Assembly (NCBI GenBank): GCA_029959555.1
Contig: JASCPI010000032.1
Location: forward strand, 1-58,508
Reading direction: 5' to 3'
From: Lysobacteraceae bacterium PS02065
GTDB taxonomy: Bacteria; Pseudomonadota; Gammaproteobacteria; Xanthomonadales; Rhodanobacteraceae
DNA length: 58,508 nucleotides
Position numbers and translations under genes: made by a program. Below are positions 34,188 to 45,987 of the stretch, one piece after another. Every line of letters begins with the position of its first letter. The stretch's first letter is position 1. Below the pieces are notes generated by a model, which was not told where the DNA came from, made no database searches, and worked only from the letters and a program-made list of their open reading frames with translations.

Positions 34188-35069
34188 TCAGCGCTCCGGC
34201 AGCGGGATGAACTCGGTCTCGCCAGGCACGGCGTCGAAGCGGCCGTTGGCCCAGTCGTCCTTCGCCTGCGCGATGCGCTCGCGCGAGGCCGCGACGAAGT
34301 TCCACCAGACGAAGCGTTCGCCGTCGAGCGGATCGCCGCCGAACACGATCGCCCGCGCGGCGTCGCGCGCGACGATGCGCACCTCGGCGCCGGGTGCGAT
34401 CACGGCGAGCCGATGCATCGGGATCTCGAGGCCGTCGACCTCGAGCGTGCCTTCCATGACCTGGATCGCACGCTCGGCATGTTCGGCCGGAAGCTCGAAC
34501 ACGGCGCCGTCGTCGAGGCGCATGTCGAGGCAGAACAGGCGCGAGTACACGGGTACCGGCGAGCGGTGGCCGAAGGCCTCGCCCGCGACAAGGCGCAAGC
34601 GCACGCCACCGTCGTCGGTCGCCCATTCGGGCAGGTCATCGACGTCGTGGTGCGAGAACGACGGCGCGACCTCGGCATCGGCCTGCGGCAGGCCGACCCA
34701 GAACTGCGCGCCGTGCATGCGATGGCCTTGCGCACGCTCGATCGCGGGCGTGCGCTCGGAGTGCGCAACGCCGCGGCCGGCGGTCATCCAGTTGACCTCG
34801 CCGGGGCGGATGTCCTGCACGACGCCGGTGCTGTCGCGGTGCGTGAACACGCCCTCGAGCAGGTAGGTCATCGTCGACAGGCCGATGTGCGGATGCGGAC
34901 GCACGTCGACGCCACGCCCGGGCGCCATCTCGACGGGACCGATGTGGTCGAAGAACACGAACGGGCCGATCGTGCGCGCCTGCATCGACGGCACCATGCG
35001 GCGCACGACGAAGCCGTCGCCGAGGTCGTGCTCGCGCGGCGGGATCAGCTTGACGTTGGCGTTATCCAT
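34188..35069 (-). CDS. Pirin family protein (bicupin)
   Basis: A protein of 293 residues. The N-terminal cupin has the pirin signature: RPHPHIGLSTMTYLLEG, then THRDSTG, then GEVNWMTAGRGVAHSER. The histidines and the last glutamate are the metal ligands. A C-terminal cupin follows. Bacterial pirins may be quercetinase-like dioxygenases or modulators of metabolic enzymes; which applies here is unknown. GGAG is 5 bases upstream of the ATG. Adjacent to an Old Yellow Enzyme gene in the same direction (46-base gap), with its own -10-like sequence in the gap. Confidence 0.9.
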   Translation of the reverse strand: MDNANVKLIPPREHDLGDGFVVRRMVPSMQARTIGPFVFFDHIGPVEMAPGRGVDVRPHPHIGLSTMTYLLEGVFTHRDSTGVVQDIRPGEVNWMTAGRGVAHSERTPAIERAQGHRMHGAQFWVGLPQADAEVAPSFSHHDVDDLPEWATDDGGVRLRLVAGEAFGHRSPVPVYSRLFCLDMRLDDGAVFELPAEHAERAIQVMEGTLEVDGLEIPMHRLAVIAPGAEVRIVARDAARAIVFGGDPLDGERFVWWNFVAASRERIAQAKDDWANGRFDAVPGETEFIPLPER

Positions 35070-35100
35070 CACGGCTCCGGCGGGGGCGAAGGAAGGCGCG

Positions 35101-35106
35101 AGCTTA
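35101..35106 (-). promoter_or_regulatory. Putative -10 element TAAGCT upstream of pirin
   Basis: CGCTAAGCTCGCG on the minus strand, 31 bases before the pirin ATG. Same hexamer as at 2537 and 21295. Confidence 0.35.
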
Positions 35107-35115
35107 GCGCGCCGC

Positions 35116-37114
<1,999 letters not shown>

Positions 37115-37121
37115 CGCGCGC

Positions 37122-37808
37122 TCACCGGCGCAGATCGCCGTGCCAGGCGCAGCCGACCAGCGTTCGACCGCCGTGGACGACCGTGGCCTTCCAGCCGTAG
37201 ACGCTGCCGGTCAGCGGCTCCTCGCACGGCACGCGCTCGATCGTGATCGCGACCGGCCCTTCGGAGGGCGGCGCAGTGCGTTCCATGCGTGGCGCGACGT
37301 ACGGCACGACCAGCGGTGCCGCACCCGGTGCAGCGACGAGCGTCGTCGCGGACGCGGTCGCCTCGACCGACCATTCGCCTTGCGCACCACGCGCGGCATA
37401 GGCGATGCCGTCGAGACGCGACTCGCAGGTCCATGCATCGGTACCGGCGAGTTCGAGCGCGTCGAGCTCGACACCGTCATGACCCGAAAGACGACCTTCG
37501 GCGATCACGAAGCGCGGCGCCTCGCCTTTCGCGTCGAGTGTCTTCACGGCATCGGCGACGCCGTCGCCGATGCGCGTGATGCGCCGACGCGTGGTCTCGC
37601 CGCATGCGGTGAAGAAACCTTCACGCGCTTCGACGACACCGCGTACGCGAGGCGCCGAAGCGATCGCCTCGACCTTGGCGGCGGGTGCAGGCGCGGCCTG
37701 AGCTGCAGGCGGCTGCGGGGTAGCGTCCTGTGGCTTGCCGGAGCACGCGGCGAGCATCGCGACAGCGAGCGCCGCCGTCGCGTGCAGGGACCTGGAACGA
37801 TCGATCAT
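37122..37808 (-). CDS. Lipoprotein, COG3650-like
   Basis: A 228-residue protein. A lipoprotein signal with lipobox LAAC (Cys near 21) is followed by a low-complexity Ala/Pro linker. Two modules end with ITIERVPCEEPLTG-x-x-Y and T-L-V-G-C-A. The C-terminal C...Y...ATV..GG.TL.GCA pattern is that of COG3650-type proteins often annotated as uncharacterised membrane or HslJ-associated. The start was placed at MIDRSRS because it gives the lipoprotein signal. Probably inserted in the envelope; function unknown. Confidence 0.75.
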   Translation of the reverse strand: MIDRSRSLHATAALAVAMLAACSGKPQDATPQPPAAQAAPAPAAKVEAIASAPRVRGVVEAREGFFTACGETTRRRITRIGDGVADAVKTLDAKGEAPRFVIAEGRLSGHDGVELDALELAGTDAWTCESRLDGIAYAARGAQGEWSVEATASATTLVAAPGAAPLVVPYVAPRMERTAPPSEGPVAITIERVPCEEPLTGSVYGWKATVVHGGRTLVGCAWHGDLRR

Positions 37809-37836
37809 GCGTGCCCTCCCCGGCCGCCGTCGTGGA

Positions 37837-38097
37837 TCAGCGACGCCCGCGCTGCGGGCGATCGCTGGCAAGACTCACGCGGAGCGCACCGCCTTCCTGG
37901 AAGCTGCCGTCGAGTCCGGCGATCGCGGCGCGCGCCTCGTGGCCTTCCATCGCGAGCTCGGCGAAGCCCTTGCACTCGTTCTTGAACGGATCGATGGCCA
38001 TCTTGAGCTTGTGCACCTTGCCGAACTTGCCGAACAGCTCGGTGAGCGAACGCTCGGTGGTCTCGCGCGGCAGACCGCGCACGTTGAGAGTGATCAT
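37837..38097 (-). CDS. Single-RRM RNA-binding protein
   Basis: An 86-residue protein that is essentially one RRM domain: RNP2-like LNVRGLP at residues 3-9 and RNP1-like KGFAELAM near 44-51, with a short Arg-rich tail. Bacterial single-RRM proteins are often cold- or stress-linked, and the upstream neighbour is a cold-shock protein gene. The ATG at 38097 was preferred over the ATG six bases upstream because AGGA stands 5 bases before it. It is a separate transcript, since a strong terminator ends the csp gene upstream. Confidence 0.88.
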   Translation of the reverse strand: MITLNVRGLPRETTERSLTELFGKFGKVHKLKMAIDPFKNECKGFAELAMEGHEARAAIAGLDGSFQEGGALRVSLASDRPQRGRR

Positions 38098-38143
38098 GGG
38101 CATCCTGTCGTGGGCAAGCCACCCGAGATGGCTACGAATCCCC

Positions 38144-38182
38144 GAAAAACAACGGGGCCGCGGCGTGAACGCCGCGGCCCCG
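38144..38182 (-). terminator. Intrinsic terminator of the cold-shock gene
   Basis: On the minus strand a perfect 13-bp stem CGGGGCCGCGGCG / CGCCGCGGCCCCG (38153-38165 with 38170-38182, loop of 4) is followed at once by TTGTTTTT. It begins 27 bases after the csp stop. The best terminator in the window. Confidence 0.9.
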
Positions 38183-38209
38183 ACGCGAAAGCTTGGCGAG
38201 CGGAGAAAA

Positions 38210-38419
38210 TCAGGCCGCCGTGACGTCCTCGGCCTGCAGGCCCTTCTGGCCCTGCACGACCTTGAAACTCACGCGCTGTCCTTCCTGCAGCGTGCGGAAA
38301 CCCGAGCCGTTGATCGCGCGGAAATGCACGAACACGTCCGGGCCGTTCTCACGGCTGATGAAACCGAAACCCTTGCTCTCGTTGAACCACTTCACGGTGC
38401 CGACCTGACGATCCGACAT
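38210..38419 (-). CDS. Cold-shock protein (CspA family)
   Basis: A 69-residue OB-fold cold-shock domain. RNP1 is KGFGFISRE and RNP2 is DVFVHF, preceded by [11 protein letters not shown]. It binds single-stranded RNA and DNA and can melt mRNA structure. TGGAGAG is upstream of the ATG. The candidate promoter at 38578 would give a leader of about 150 bases, comparable in length to the regulatory leader of E. coli cspA mRNA. A strong intrinsic terminator follows. Confidence 0.95.
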   Translation of the reverse strand: MSDRQVGTVKWFNESKGFGFISRENGPDVFVHFRAINGSGFRTLQEGQRVSFKVVQGQKGLQAEDVTAA

Positions 38420-38577
38420 TGAAACTCTCCAAAACAATAACGTAGAACGCCCAGTGCCCCGACAAGGGGGCCTCCCAACTACACTGGGAATGCAGGGCTC
38501 GGAGAGCAGTCGACGAAGCGGAGATCCCGGCATCGGCCCACGGGCACACGCGACCGTGCAAACACAGCGGGGCCGAG

Positions 38578-38586
38578 TCTATACCA
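38578..38586 (-). promoter_or_regulatory. Extended -10 promoter of the csp gene with a ~150-base leader
   Basis: TGGTATAGA on the minus strand matches an extended -10 (TGnTATAat). The expected start point is near 38571, leaving a leader of about 150 bases to the ATG at 38419. No gene lies in that leader. Confidence 0.5.
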
Positions 38587-38609
38587 ACTTTTTCGGCGAT
38601 GCGATAGCC

Positions 38610-38626
38610 CCGGAAGTCCCTTCCGG
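38610..38626. terminator. Small hairpin between iscA and the csp promoter
   Basis: CCGGAAG (38610-38616) and CTTCCGG (38620-38626) with a 3-base loop, 11 bases past the iscA stop. A TTTTT lies on the plus-strand side only. It could limit read-through from iscA. Confidence 0.3.
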
Positions 38627-38636
38627 ACGAACTTTT

Positions 38637-38972
38637 TCAGTCCGCGGGGCCGACCGTGAAGCTCTCGCCGCAGCCGCACTCGCCCGTCGCGTTCGGATTG
38701 CGGAACACGAACGCGGCGTTGAGGCCCTGGCGCTGGAAGTCGATCTCGGTGCCGTCGACGAACGGCAGCGCCTTGCGGTCGATCAGCACGCGCACGCCAT
38801 CCTTGTCGATCACGCTGTCGCCGTCCGCGACGTCGCGCGCGAGGTCCACCGTGTACGCGTAGCCGGAGCAACCCGTGCGCTTGATGCCGAAACGCACGCC
38901 CACGGCGGACGGATCACGCGCGAGGAAGTCGTGCATGCGCTGGAGCGCGGCATCGGTGAGCTGGATCGACAT
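38637..38972 (-). CDS. iscA: A-type Fe-S cluster carrier IscA/SufA family
   Basis: A 111-residue protein. The three cluster-binding cysteines are C35 (RTGCSGYAY), C99 and C101 (ECGCGESF), the same numbering as E. coli IscA. The N-terminus MSIQLTDAAL and length also fit IscA better than ErpA or SufA, but paralogues cannot be separated firmly without alignment. It carries assembled [Fe-S] clusters from a scaffold to apo-proteins. It stands alone, away from an isc or suf operon. Confidence 0.88.
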   Translation of the reverse strand: MSIQLTDAALQRMHDFLARDPSAVGVRFGIKRTGCSGYAYTVDLARDVADGDSVIDKDGVRVLIDRKALPFVDGTEIDFQRQGLNAAFVFRNPNATGECGCGESFTVGPAD

Positions 38973-39003
38973 GTCCGGTGTCCGTGGGAAGCGTAGCGGC
39001 GCG

Positions 39004-39009
39004 ATGGTA
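39004..39009 (-). promoter_or_regulatory. Possible -10 element TACCAT of iscA
   Basis: GCTACCATCGCGCC on the minus strand lies 31 bases before the iscA ATG. It resembles GGTACCATCCGCC at 48761-48766. Confidence 0.3.
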
Positions 39010-39051
39010 GCACCGCGCCGTGGAACGATATGCAGCCCTTGTGTGATGAAC

Positions 39052-40173
39052 TCAAGGCGATCCGCGGGTCAGCAACAGGGTCGCGAAACTGCCGAGCCAG
39101 TGGGCGCCGGCATAGTGCTCGCCGCCGACCGCCTCGAGCCCTGCCCGCGCATGCCGCGCCGCGGCGGCACGCAGCGCCGGGATGCGCCGGTCACGAGGCG
39201 GCAGGCCGTCGGCGATGCCTTCGAGCGCCCAGGCGCGGCTCAGGTTGAGCCCGTCCAGGTGCGCGAGCTTGCCGTCGCTCGCGTCCCGCACGACGCCGGG
39301 CTCGAGCCAGGCCGCGTCGGCGCGGCGCGGGATGTGCGGCAGGAAAGCGTCGAGCCAGCGTGCGAACGTACCCGGTTCGAGCACGCGCCGCATGAGGTCG
39401 GCCTCGCCGAGGCACGGCGAGACGAAATCCTGGCCCGACGGCTCGTAGGCGAGCGGGCAATCGCGGTCGACGAGATGGAAATCCCGCGAGCGCGCGAGCA
39501 CGGCCACACGCAGCGTGGGTTCGCTGCCGTCGGCGGTGGCCTCGAGTACGAGCGAGAACGCGAACGCGGTCTGCGCGTGCTCGCCCGAGCGGATCGGCGC
39601 GGTCAGTTTCGGGAGCCAGCGCTGCAGGCGCGCCGCGGCCTCGCGCTCGAGTGGCGCGAGCGTAGCGGCCATGTCGCGCGCGGCCGGATCGTCCCAGGCG
39701 CGCAGGTCGGCGCCGAGGCGCAGCAGCCACGCGAGGCCGTAAGGCCGCTCGAACGTCTCGCTGCCGCGCGCGAGCGTGGCGAGTTCGCCGGCGATGCGCT
39801 CGCGCGTGAGGTTGCGTGCGAGTGCGGCACGCGCCTCGGCCACGAACGGGGCGTCCGGGAACGTGCGGGCCAGACGCACGAGCAGCCAGTGGCCGTGCAC
39901 CGACGAATGCCAGTCGAAGCAGCCGTAGAACGTGGGGTACAGCACGCGCGGTGCACCGACGTCACCGTCGCCGCGCAGCTCGTGGGTGATCTTGTTCGGG
40001 TACTCGCGCTCGATGCACGACAGCGCGAGTCGCGCGAAACGGCCGGCCATGGCCTCGTCGAGACGCGGGATGGCTGCGGACTCCGCCGCAGCCGCGCCGG
40101 CTGCCGGAGCGGCCCCCGGCGCCATCACGAGAAGGAGGAGCACCCGCCGGGCGAGAACGGCGAGGCGTCGCAT
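39052..40173 (-). CDS. DUF2891 family secreted protein
   Basis: A protein of about 373 residues with an N-terminal signal peptide (Leu-rich core, AGA/APA cleavage region). DUF2891 features are clear: [18 protein letters not shown] near residues 65-82, [11 protein letters not shown] in the middle and a long helical body like an alpha/alpha barrel. The family is uncharacterised. A start at MRRLAVL (40173) was chosen for the signal peptide; an ATG at 40206 is possible. It is divergent from asnS with a 95-base gap. Confidence 0.82.
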   Translation of the reverse strand: MRRLAVLARRVLLLLVMAPGAAPAAGAAAAESAAIPRLDEAMAGRFARLALSCIEREYPNKITHELRGDGDVGAPRVLYPTFYGCFDWHSSVHGHWLLVRLARTFPDAPFVAEARAALARNLTRERIAGELATLARGSETFERPYGLAWLLRLGADLRAWDDPAARDMAATLAPLEREAAARLQRWLPKLTAPIRSGEHAQTAFAFSLVLEATADGSEPTLRVAVLARSRDFHLVDRDCPLAYEPSGQDFVSPCLGEADLMRRVLEPGTFARWLDAFLPHIPRRADAAWLEPGVVRDASDGKLAHLDGLNLSRAWALEGIADGLPPRDRRIPALRAAAARHARAGLEAVGGEHYAGAHWLGSFATLLLTRGSP

Positions 40174-40268
40174 GGCCACGATCCACGGGAGGAGATGACT
40201 TATCATGTCGCGTTCGGTCGTCCCGATCACCCTGCCGCCGCGTGCGGCGTTCCCGGAGTCGTTCCCGC

Positions 40269-41668
<1,400 letters not shown>

Positions 41669-41669
<1 letters not shown>

Positions 41670-41974
41670 TGCTGCTGGCACGCGAATTCCTGCTGCTCGG
41701 CGGTCTCGGCCTGATCGTCGCGGGCCTCACGACCTACGCGATGACGTGGGTGCTCGTGGCCGTGCACCTGCGCGACCACCATCCCGAGGAGCGTCGCCGC
41801 GTCAGCGGGTTCATGCTCGGCCCGCGTCCGTTCGGCTGGTACCTGATGCGCCGCTACCTTGCGCTGCGCGACCGCATGCTCGATCCGGTCGCGCGCATGG
41901 GTTTCATCGGCGCCTGGGGCATGGTGTTCGGTGTGGTGTTCACGGCGCTGTCGCAGGCGCTCGGCTGGATCTGA
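41669..41974 (+). CDS. Small membrane protein of unknown function
   Basis: A 101-residue protein with two or three hydrophobic segments (about 5-32, 75-98) and a basic loop RDHHPEERRRVSGFMLGPRP. The ATG overlaps the asnS stop (TGATG), so translation is probably coupled. I do not recognise the family. Confidence 0.7.
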
Positions 41975-41984
41975 GGAACGAATC

Positions 41985-42317
41985 ATGAGTGACGACACGA
42001 TCACGATGCAGCCCGGCGAGACCTCGACCGAATGGTGGATCGCCGGCATCGGCGACACGCTGGTATGGGCACGCCTGGACGTGCTCGAGACCGGCATTGC
42101 CGAAGTACTCGACAGCAGCGGCGAGATCCTGCGCTTCGACGACGAGACGCAGGCGCGCATGGCTCTGCTCGACGCCGAGTTCCGTGCGTTCGACGGCCTC
42201 GACGAGGACGACGCCGCGAACATGGGCTTCGATCTCGAATCGATCGAACCGCCGCACGGTGCCAGCGACGAGGAAATCGTCGCCGGCATGATCCTCAAGC
42301 TCGCGCGCATCCAGTAG
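41985..42317 (+). CDS. Small acidic cytoplasmic protein of unknown function
   Basis: A 110-residue, strongly acidic protein (FDDETQ, DGLDEDDAAN) with no signal or TM helix. It opens with WWIAGIGDTLVWARLDVLE and ends in a helix EEIVAGMILKLARIQ. GAGGA precedes the ATG by 7-8 bases; it is 10 bases after the membrane-protein gene. The regular GC-rich third-position pattern supports a real gene. No family recognised. Confidence 0.7.
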   Translation: MSDDTITMQPGETSTEWWIAGIGDTLVWARLDVLETGIAEVLDSSGEILRFDDETQARMALLDAEFRAFDGLDEDDAANMGFDLESIEPPHGASDEEIVAGMILKLARIQ

Positions 42318-42325
42318 GCACGACC

Positions 42326-43114
42326 ATGGACCTCGACCTTTCCGGCAAGCACGCGCTGGTCTGCGGCGCCTCGCAGGGCATCGGCCGTGCGGCTGCGGTC
42401 GAACTCGCATCGCTCGGCGCCGACGTGACCGTGCTCGCGCGATCGCGTGACGCGCTCGAGGCGGTCGTCGCGGAGCTGCCGCGCGTGTCGTCGGCGCAGC
42501 GCCACGGCTGGGTCGCCGCCGACATGAACGAGCACGCCGAACTGCGTGCGCGGGTCGAGGCACTCGCCACCGGACAGGGCGTGCACATCCTCGTCAACAA
42601 CACGGGCGGGCCGCCGGGCGGCAGCGCGCACGAAGCCTCGCTCGACGCGTTCCGCATCGCGTTCAACCAGCATCTCGCCGCGGGCCAGATCCTCGTGCAG
42701 GCCGTCCTTCCGGGCATGCGCGCGGCCGGCTACGGGCGCATCGTCAACGTGATCTCGACGTCGGTGAAGGAACCGATCCGCAACCTCGGCGTGTCCAACA
42801 CCATACGCGGGGCCGTCGCGAGCTGGTCGAAGACGCTGGCCACCGAACTCGGCCCGTCGGGCATCACGGTCAACAACGTGCTGCCGGGCTACACGCGCAC
42901 GCAGCGCCTCGAACAGATCCTCGCCGATCGCGTCGCCGCGACCGGCGACACCGCCGAAGCGGTCGCCGCGCGCATGCTCGCGACCGTGCCGGCCCAGCGT
43001 TTCGCCGACCCGGCCGAAATCGCTGCCGCGATCGCGTTCCTCGCCTCGCCGGCTGCTGGCTACATCAACGGCATCAACGTGCCGGTCGACGGCGGACGCA
43101 CGCTGTCGCTGTGA
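42326..43114 (+). CDS. SDR-family oxidoreductase with an atypical catalytic motif
   Basis: A 262-residue Rossmann protein. GASQGIG binds the cofactor, NNTGGPPGG replaces the usual NNAG, and VNVISTS carries the catalytic-region serine. Where classical SDRs have Y-x-x-x-K this one reads SNTIR before GAVASWSKTLA, so both Tyr and Lys appear substituted. Such SDRs often annotate as 3-oxoacyl-ACP reductases, but the activity is doubtful. It starts 8 bases after the acidic protein gene, so it closes the asnS operon. Confidence 0.85.
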   Translation: MDLDLSGKHALVCGASQGIGRAAAVELASLGADVTVLARSRDALEAVVAELPRVSSAQRHGWVAADMNEHAELRARVEALATGQGVHILVNNTGGPPGGSAHEASLDAFRIAFNQHLAAGQILVQAVLPGMRAAGYGRIVNVISTSVKEPIRNLGVSNTIRGAVASWSKTLATELGPSGITVNNVLPGYTRTQRLEQILADRVAATGDTAEAVAARMLATVPAQRFADPAEIAAAIAFLASPAAGYINGINVPVDGGRTLSL

Positions 43115-43157
43115 GGCGACCTGCCGGCGCGATGCCGGCAGGCCTCGTGTCGCTGTC

Positions 43158-43742
43158 TTACTGGATCACGCCGCAGGCGATGCGCGGACCCGAATCGCCG
43201 GCCGGCTGCGAGGTGTAGTCGTCGGCCTTGGCGTGCACGACGATGGCCTTGCCGAGCGCGTCGTTGGGCGTACCGCTGCGCAGGCTCACCTTCGCGACTG
43301 CATCGACCGTCGCGACGCCAGCCGCATCGGCCTTGACGTTGAAGATGTCGCCGGCGTGGTGCGCGGCACCGTCGGGCTTGCCGTGGCCGTGGCCGTCCGG
43401 ATTGAAATGGCCGCCGGCGCTGCTCGCGTCGGGCGCGGTGCAGTCTCCCTTCTCGTGGATGTGGAAGCCGTGCTCGCTGTCGGGCGTCAGGCCGCGGATC
43501 TCGCCGCGGATGTGCACGCCGTCGCCTTCGGCGACGAGGTCGAGCGTGCCCGTGGCCGTGTTGCCCTCGGTCGACGTGAGCATGACCGAGGCCTTGGCGT
43601 CGGCGACGACCGGCGTCGCGGCGGGCGGATTCGGCACGGTCGTCGTCTCGGGCTTCGGCAGCGCCGCAGGCGTCGGCTCGCTCTCGGGCTTCGAACACGC
43701 GGCCAGCGCGGCGACGACGGCGATGACGAGGAACTTCTTCAT
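43158..43742 (-). CDS. sodC: Lipoprotein Cu/Zn superoxide dismutase
   Basis: A protein of 194 residues with lipobox LAAC (C16). A Pro-rich linker is followed by the Cu,Zn-SOD domain with copper ligands in FHIHEKGDC, the zinc loop GGHFNPDGHGHG, HHAGDIFN, and the later VVHAKADDY plus the disulfide Cys. It detoxifies superoxide in the periplasm, tethered to a membrane. GGAGAG lies upstream of the ATG. Convergent with the SDR gene. Confidence 0.94.
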   Translation of the reverse strand: MKKFLVIAVVAALAACSKPESEPTPAALPKPETTTVPNPPAATPVVADAKASVMLTSTEGNTATGTLDLVAEGDGVHIRGEIRGLTPDSEHGFHIHEKGDCTAPDASSAGGHFNPDGHGHGKPDGAAHHAGDIFNVKADAAGVATVDAVAKVSLRSGTPNDALGKAIVVHAKADDYTSQPAGDSGPRIACGVIQ

Positions 43743-43797
43743 GGATCTCTCCGTTGGGGAAGGAAGGCGCGCGGAACGCATGCACGGACGACATGCG

Positions 43798-43803
43798 AGT
43801 CTA
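43798..43803 (-). promoter_or_regulatory. Putative -10 element TAGACT of sodC
   Basis: CGTAGACTCGC on the minus strand, 55 bases before the sodC ATG. GTAGACTCGC is shared with the element at 20090-20095. Confidence 0.4.
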
Positions 43804-43890
43804 CGAAGCTGAACGACAACGTCGCATGAAACGCGCGCGCGTGCACGCCGTGCGGACGACATGCCGCACCGGATTCGATCGCGAGGCGGA

Positions 43891-44685
43891 TCAGGACGTG
43901 CGATCCCGCCTTGCCTGCGCAGCGTCGAGGAACGCACGCATGAGCGGGTCGGCGGCGAGCAGCTCGGGGTTGCGGCCGTCGTGGAACTCGGGGTGCCATT
44001 GCACGCCGACGACGAAGCTCTCGCCGGTGTGCCGGATGACCTCGACGATGCCGTCGTCGGACCAGGCTTCGGCGACGAGCCCGCGGCCGAGCACCTTGAC
44101 GCCCTGGTGGTGGATCGAATTGATGCGCGCGACCTCGAGGCCCGGATGCAGTGTCGCGAACCAGGCCTGCGGATCGAGGCGCAGGCCGTGCACGTGTTCG
44201 TCGTAGGCCTCGCGGATGACGTGGTGCTCTTTCGTGGCACCGTCGGCGCGCAGGTCCTGGTAGAGCGTGCCGCCGAACGCGACGTTGATGAGCTGCATGC
44301 CGCGGCAGATGCCGAACACGGGCTTGCCCGCCTCGGCGAAGCCGCGCACGAGCGAGAGTTCGAAGCGGTCGCGCAACGCATCGACCGCACCGACCGTATG
44401 GGTCGGCTCTTCGCCGTAGGTGCGCGGGTCCATGTCCGCACCGCCCTGCAGGATCAGTCCGTCGAGGGAATCGACGAAGTCCGGGATGTCGATGTGCGAG
44501 GGGCGGATGAGGCTGTCGCGCTCGACCGTCGGCACCATGACCACCATCGCGCCGAGCGACATGACCCAGTGCGCGACCGACTGTTCGAGGTATTGCAGCG
44601 TCTTGCCGCGGAAGCCGAGCTCGGCCGGCACCTGGCGCAGGATGCGCGGCGACACGCCGATCAGCAGTTTCCGGGTGTCGCTCAT
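43891..44685 (-). CDS. Class I glutamine amidotransferase-like peptidase C26 (gamma-glutamyl hydrolase/PuuD-like)
   Basis: A 264-residue protein. The nucleophile cysteine is in FGICRGMQLINVAFGG, the catalytic His/Glu pair is in VQWHPEF, and LILQGGADMDP matches PuuD. These enzymes split gamma-glutamyl amides such as gamma-glutamyl-GABA in putrescine breakdown, but no other puu genes are near. GGAGGA lies 7 bases upstream of the ATG at 44685. The YbdK glutamate-cysteine-ligase-like gene is next upstream; a shared gamma-glutamyl theme is possible. Confidence 0.88.
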   Translation of the reverse strand: MSDTRKLLIGVSPRILRQVPAELGFRGKTLQYLEQSVAHWVMSLGAMVVMVPTVERDSLIRPSHIDIPDFVDSLDGLILQGGADMDPRTYGEEPTHTVGAVDALRDRFELSLVRGFAEAGKPVFGICRGMQLINVAFGGTLYQDLRADGATKEHHVIREAYDEHVHGLRLDPQAWFATLHPGLEVARINSIHHQGVKVLGRGLVAEAWSDDGIVEVIRHTGESFVVGVQWHPEFHDGRNPELLAADPLMRAFLDAAQARRDRTS

Positions 44686-44740
44686 CGTCGTCCTCCGCAC
44701 GGGGTGCCCATGCTAGCCGCGTCGGCGTCGCACGTCGCCC

Positions 44741-45901
44741 TCACGGCGAAGCGTGGAACGCCTCGGTCGCGGGCATGCCGTGCAGGCCCGGCACGGTCGC
44801 GTCGACGAGCCAGTCGACCACCTCGCGCAGCGACTCGAGGCGCGTGTGGCCGGCCTCGCAGCCGCGGCGGTAGACCTGCAGCTGGCCGTGCGCGCTCGAG
44901 CCACGGTCGAGGATCGCGTCGAGTGCGGCGATCTCGCGCTCGCAGTCGAGTGCGCGCGCATCGTCGGCGAGGCGTTCGCGCAGGGTCGCGAGCAGCGCCG
45001 CGACGGGCACGACGTCGTCGCGTGCCTCGTCGATGAAGGTCGCCTCGATGCCGCCGCGCATCGCACGCCAGCGGTTCTCCTCGATCACGCGGCGCGTCAT
45101 CGGCGTGCGTTCGATGCCCCATTGCGGATCGCGGACGTGGCCGCGCACGAGGCAGCGGAACAGCGCCGCGATCGCGAGCGCGTCGTCGAGATGCGTGCAG
45201 CAGTCGGCGATGCGCAGCTCGAGCGTCGGATAACGCGCCGCAGGCCGGATTGCCCACCACAGCGAGCCGGGGCCGTCGATCGCGCCGCTGCGCACGAGCA
45301 GGTCGACGAACGCGTCGTAGCCGGCCTGGCCGTCGAGGAAGTCCGGAATGCCGGTACGCGGCCACTCCGCGTAGACGGCCTGGCGGTAACCGAGCAGGCC
45401 GGTGCGCTCGCGGCTCCAGAACGGCGACGACGTCGACAGCGCGAGGAACAGCGGCAGCCACGGCATGAGACGGTTCATGAGGTGCACGCGGTCGACGCCG
45501 GCCGGCACGGCCACGTGGACGTGCATGCCGCACAACAGGTTGCGTCGGCCGACGATCTGGAAATCGTCGATGAGACGTGTGTAGCGCGGCTTTTCGGTCG
45601 TCGACTGCGTATGCCACGACGCGAGCGGGTGCGTGCCCGCGGCAAGGATGCGCAGGCCTTGCTCGGCCGCGACCTCGGCGATGCCGCGTCGCAGGCGCGC
45701 CATCTCCTCTCGTGCGGCATCGGCATGACGGAACACCGGTGACACGGCCTCGACCTGCGACTGCAGCATCTCGTGGCTGACCCGCGCCCGCCCGACGCGC
45801 TTCTGGCAATCGGCGACGAACGCCTTGGGCAGGCGCGTCACCGCCTGGCGCGTGGCCGGGCTGACCACGAAGTACTCTTCCTCGATCCCGAACGTGTCGA
45901 T
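44741..45901 (-). CDS. ybdK: YbdK family carboxylate-amine ligase (glutamate-cysteine ligase 2 type), apparent AUC start
   Basis: A protein of about 386 residues of the GCS2 fold. Its N-terminal strand TFGIEEEYFVV carries the ATP/Mg glutamates, then CGMHVHVAVP, and LELRIADCCTHLDDALAIAA follow. YbdK proteins show weak glutamate-cysteine ligase activity. The odd point is the start: no ATG, GTG or TTG occurs in frame between the upstream gene's stop and this conserved strand. AAGGAGGG at 45908-45915 is ideally placed (6 bases) before ATC at 45901, so translation may begin at AUC. Starting lower (GTG in YFVV) would remove the essential motif. A start within rraA is the alternative. Confidence 0.85.
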   Translation of the reverse strand: MDTFGIEEEYFVVSPATRQAVTRLPKAFVADCQKRVGRARVSHEMLQSQVEAVSPVFRHADAAREEMARLRRGIAEVAAEQGLRILAAGTHPLASWHTQSTTEKPRYTRLIDDFQIVGRRNLLCGMHVHVAVPAGVDRVHLMNRLMPWLPLFLALSTSSPFWSRERTGLLGYRQAVYAEWPRTGIPDFLDGQAGYDAFVDLLVRSGAIDGPGSLWWAIRPAARYPTLELRIADCCTHLDDALAIAALFRCLVRGHVRDPQWGIERTPMTRRVIEENRWRAMRGGIEATFIDEARDDVVPVAALLATLRERLADDARALDCEREIAALDAILDRGSSAHGQLQVYRRGCEAGHTRLESLREVVDWLVDATVPGLHGMPATEAFHASP

Positions 45902-45907
45902 GGCGCG

Positions 45908-45915
45908 CCCTCCTT
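45908..45915 (-). promoter_or_regulatory. Strong Shine-Dalgarno that positions an AUC start for ybdK
   Basis: AAGGAGGG followed by CGCGCC and then ATC GAC ACG TTC. The strong SD at ideal spacing and the absence of any standard start in frame argue for AUC initiation. Confidence 0.65.
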
Positions 45916-45987
45916 CGTGGCGCGCCGGATCATGCGAGGGCGAAGCGGAATGCGCGCCGAACGCCGCGGCGGCGCGCGCTCGGCCCG

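Noticed and set aside
40201..40206. TATCAT as a promoter -10 for asnS
   Set aside because: No -35 or extended -10, and it overlaps an alternative start of the divergent gene; evidence too thin to annotate.
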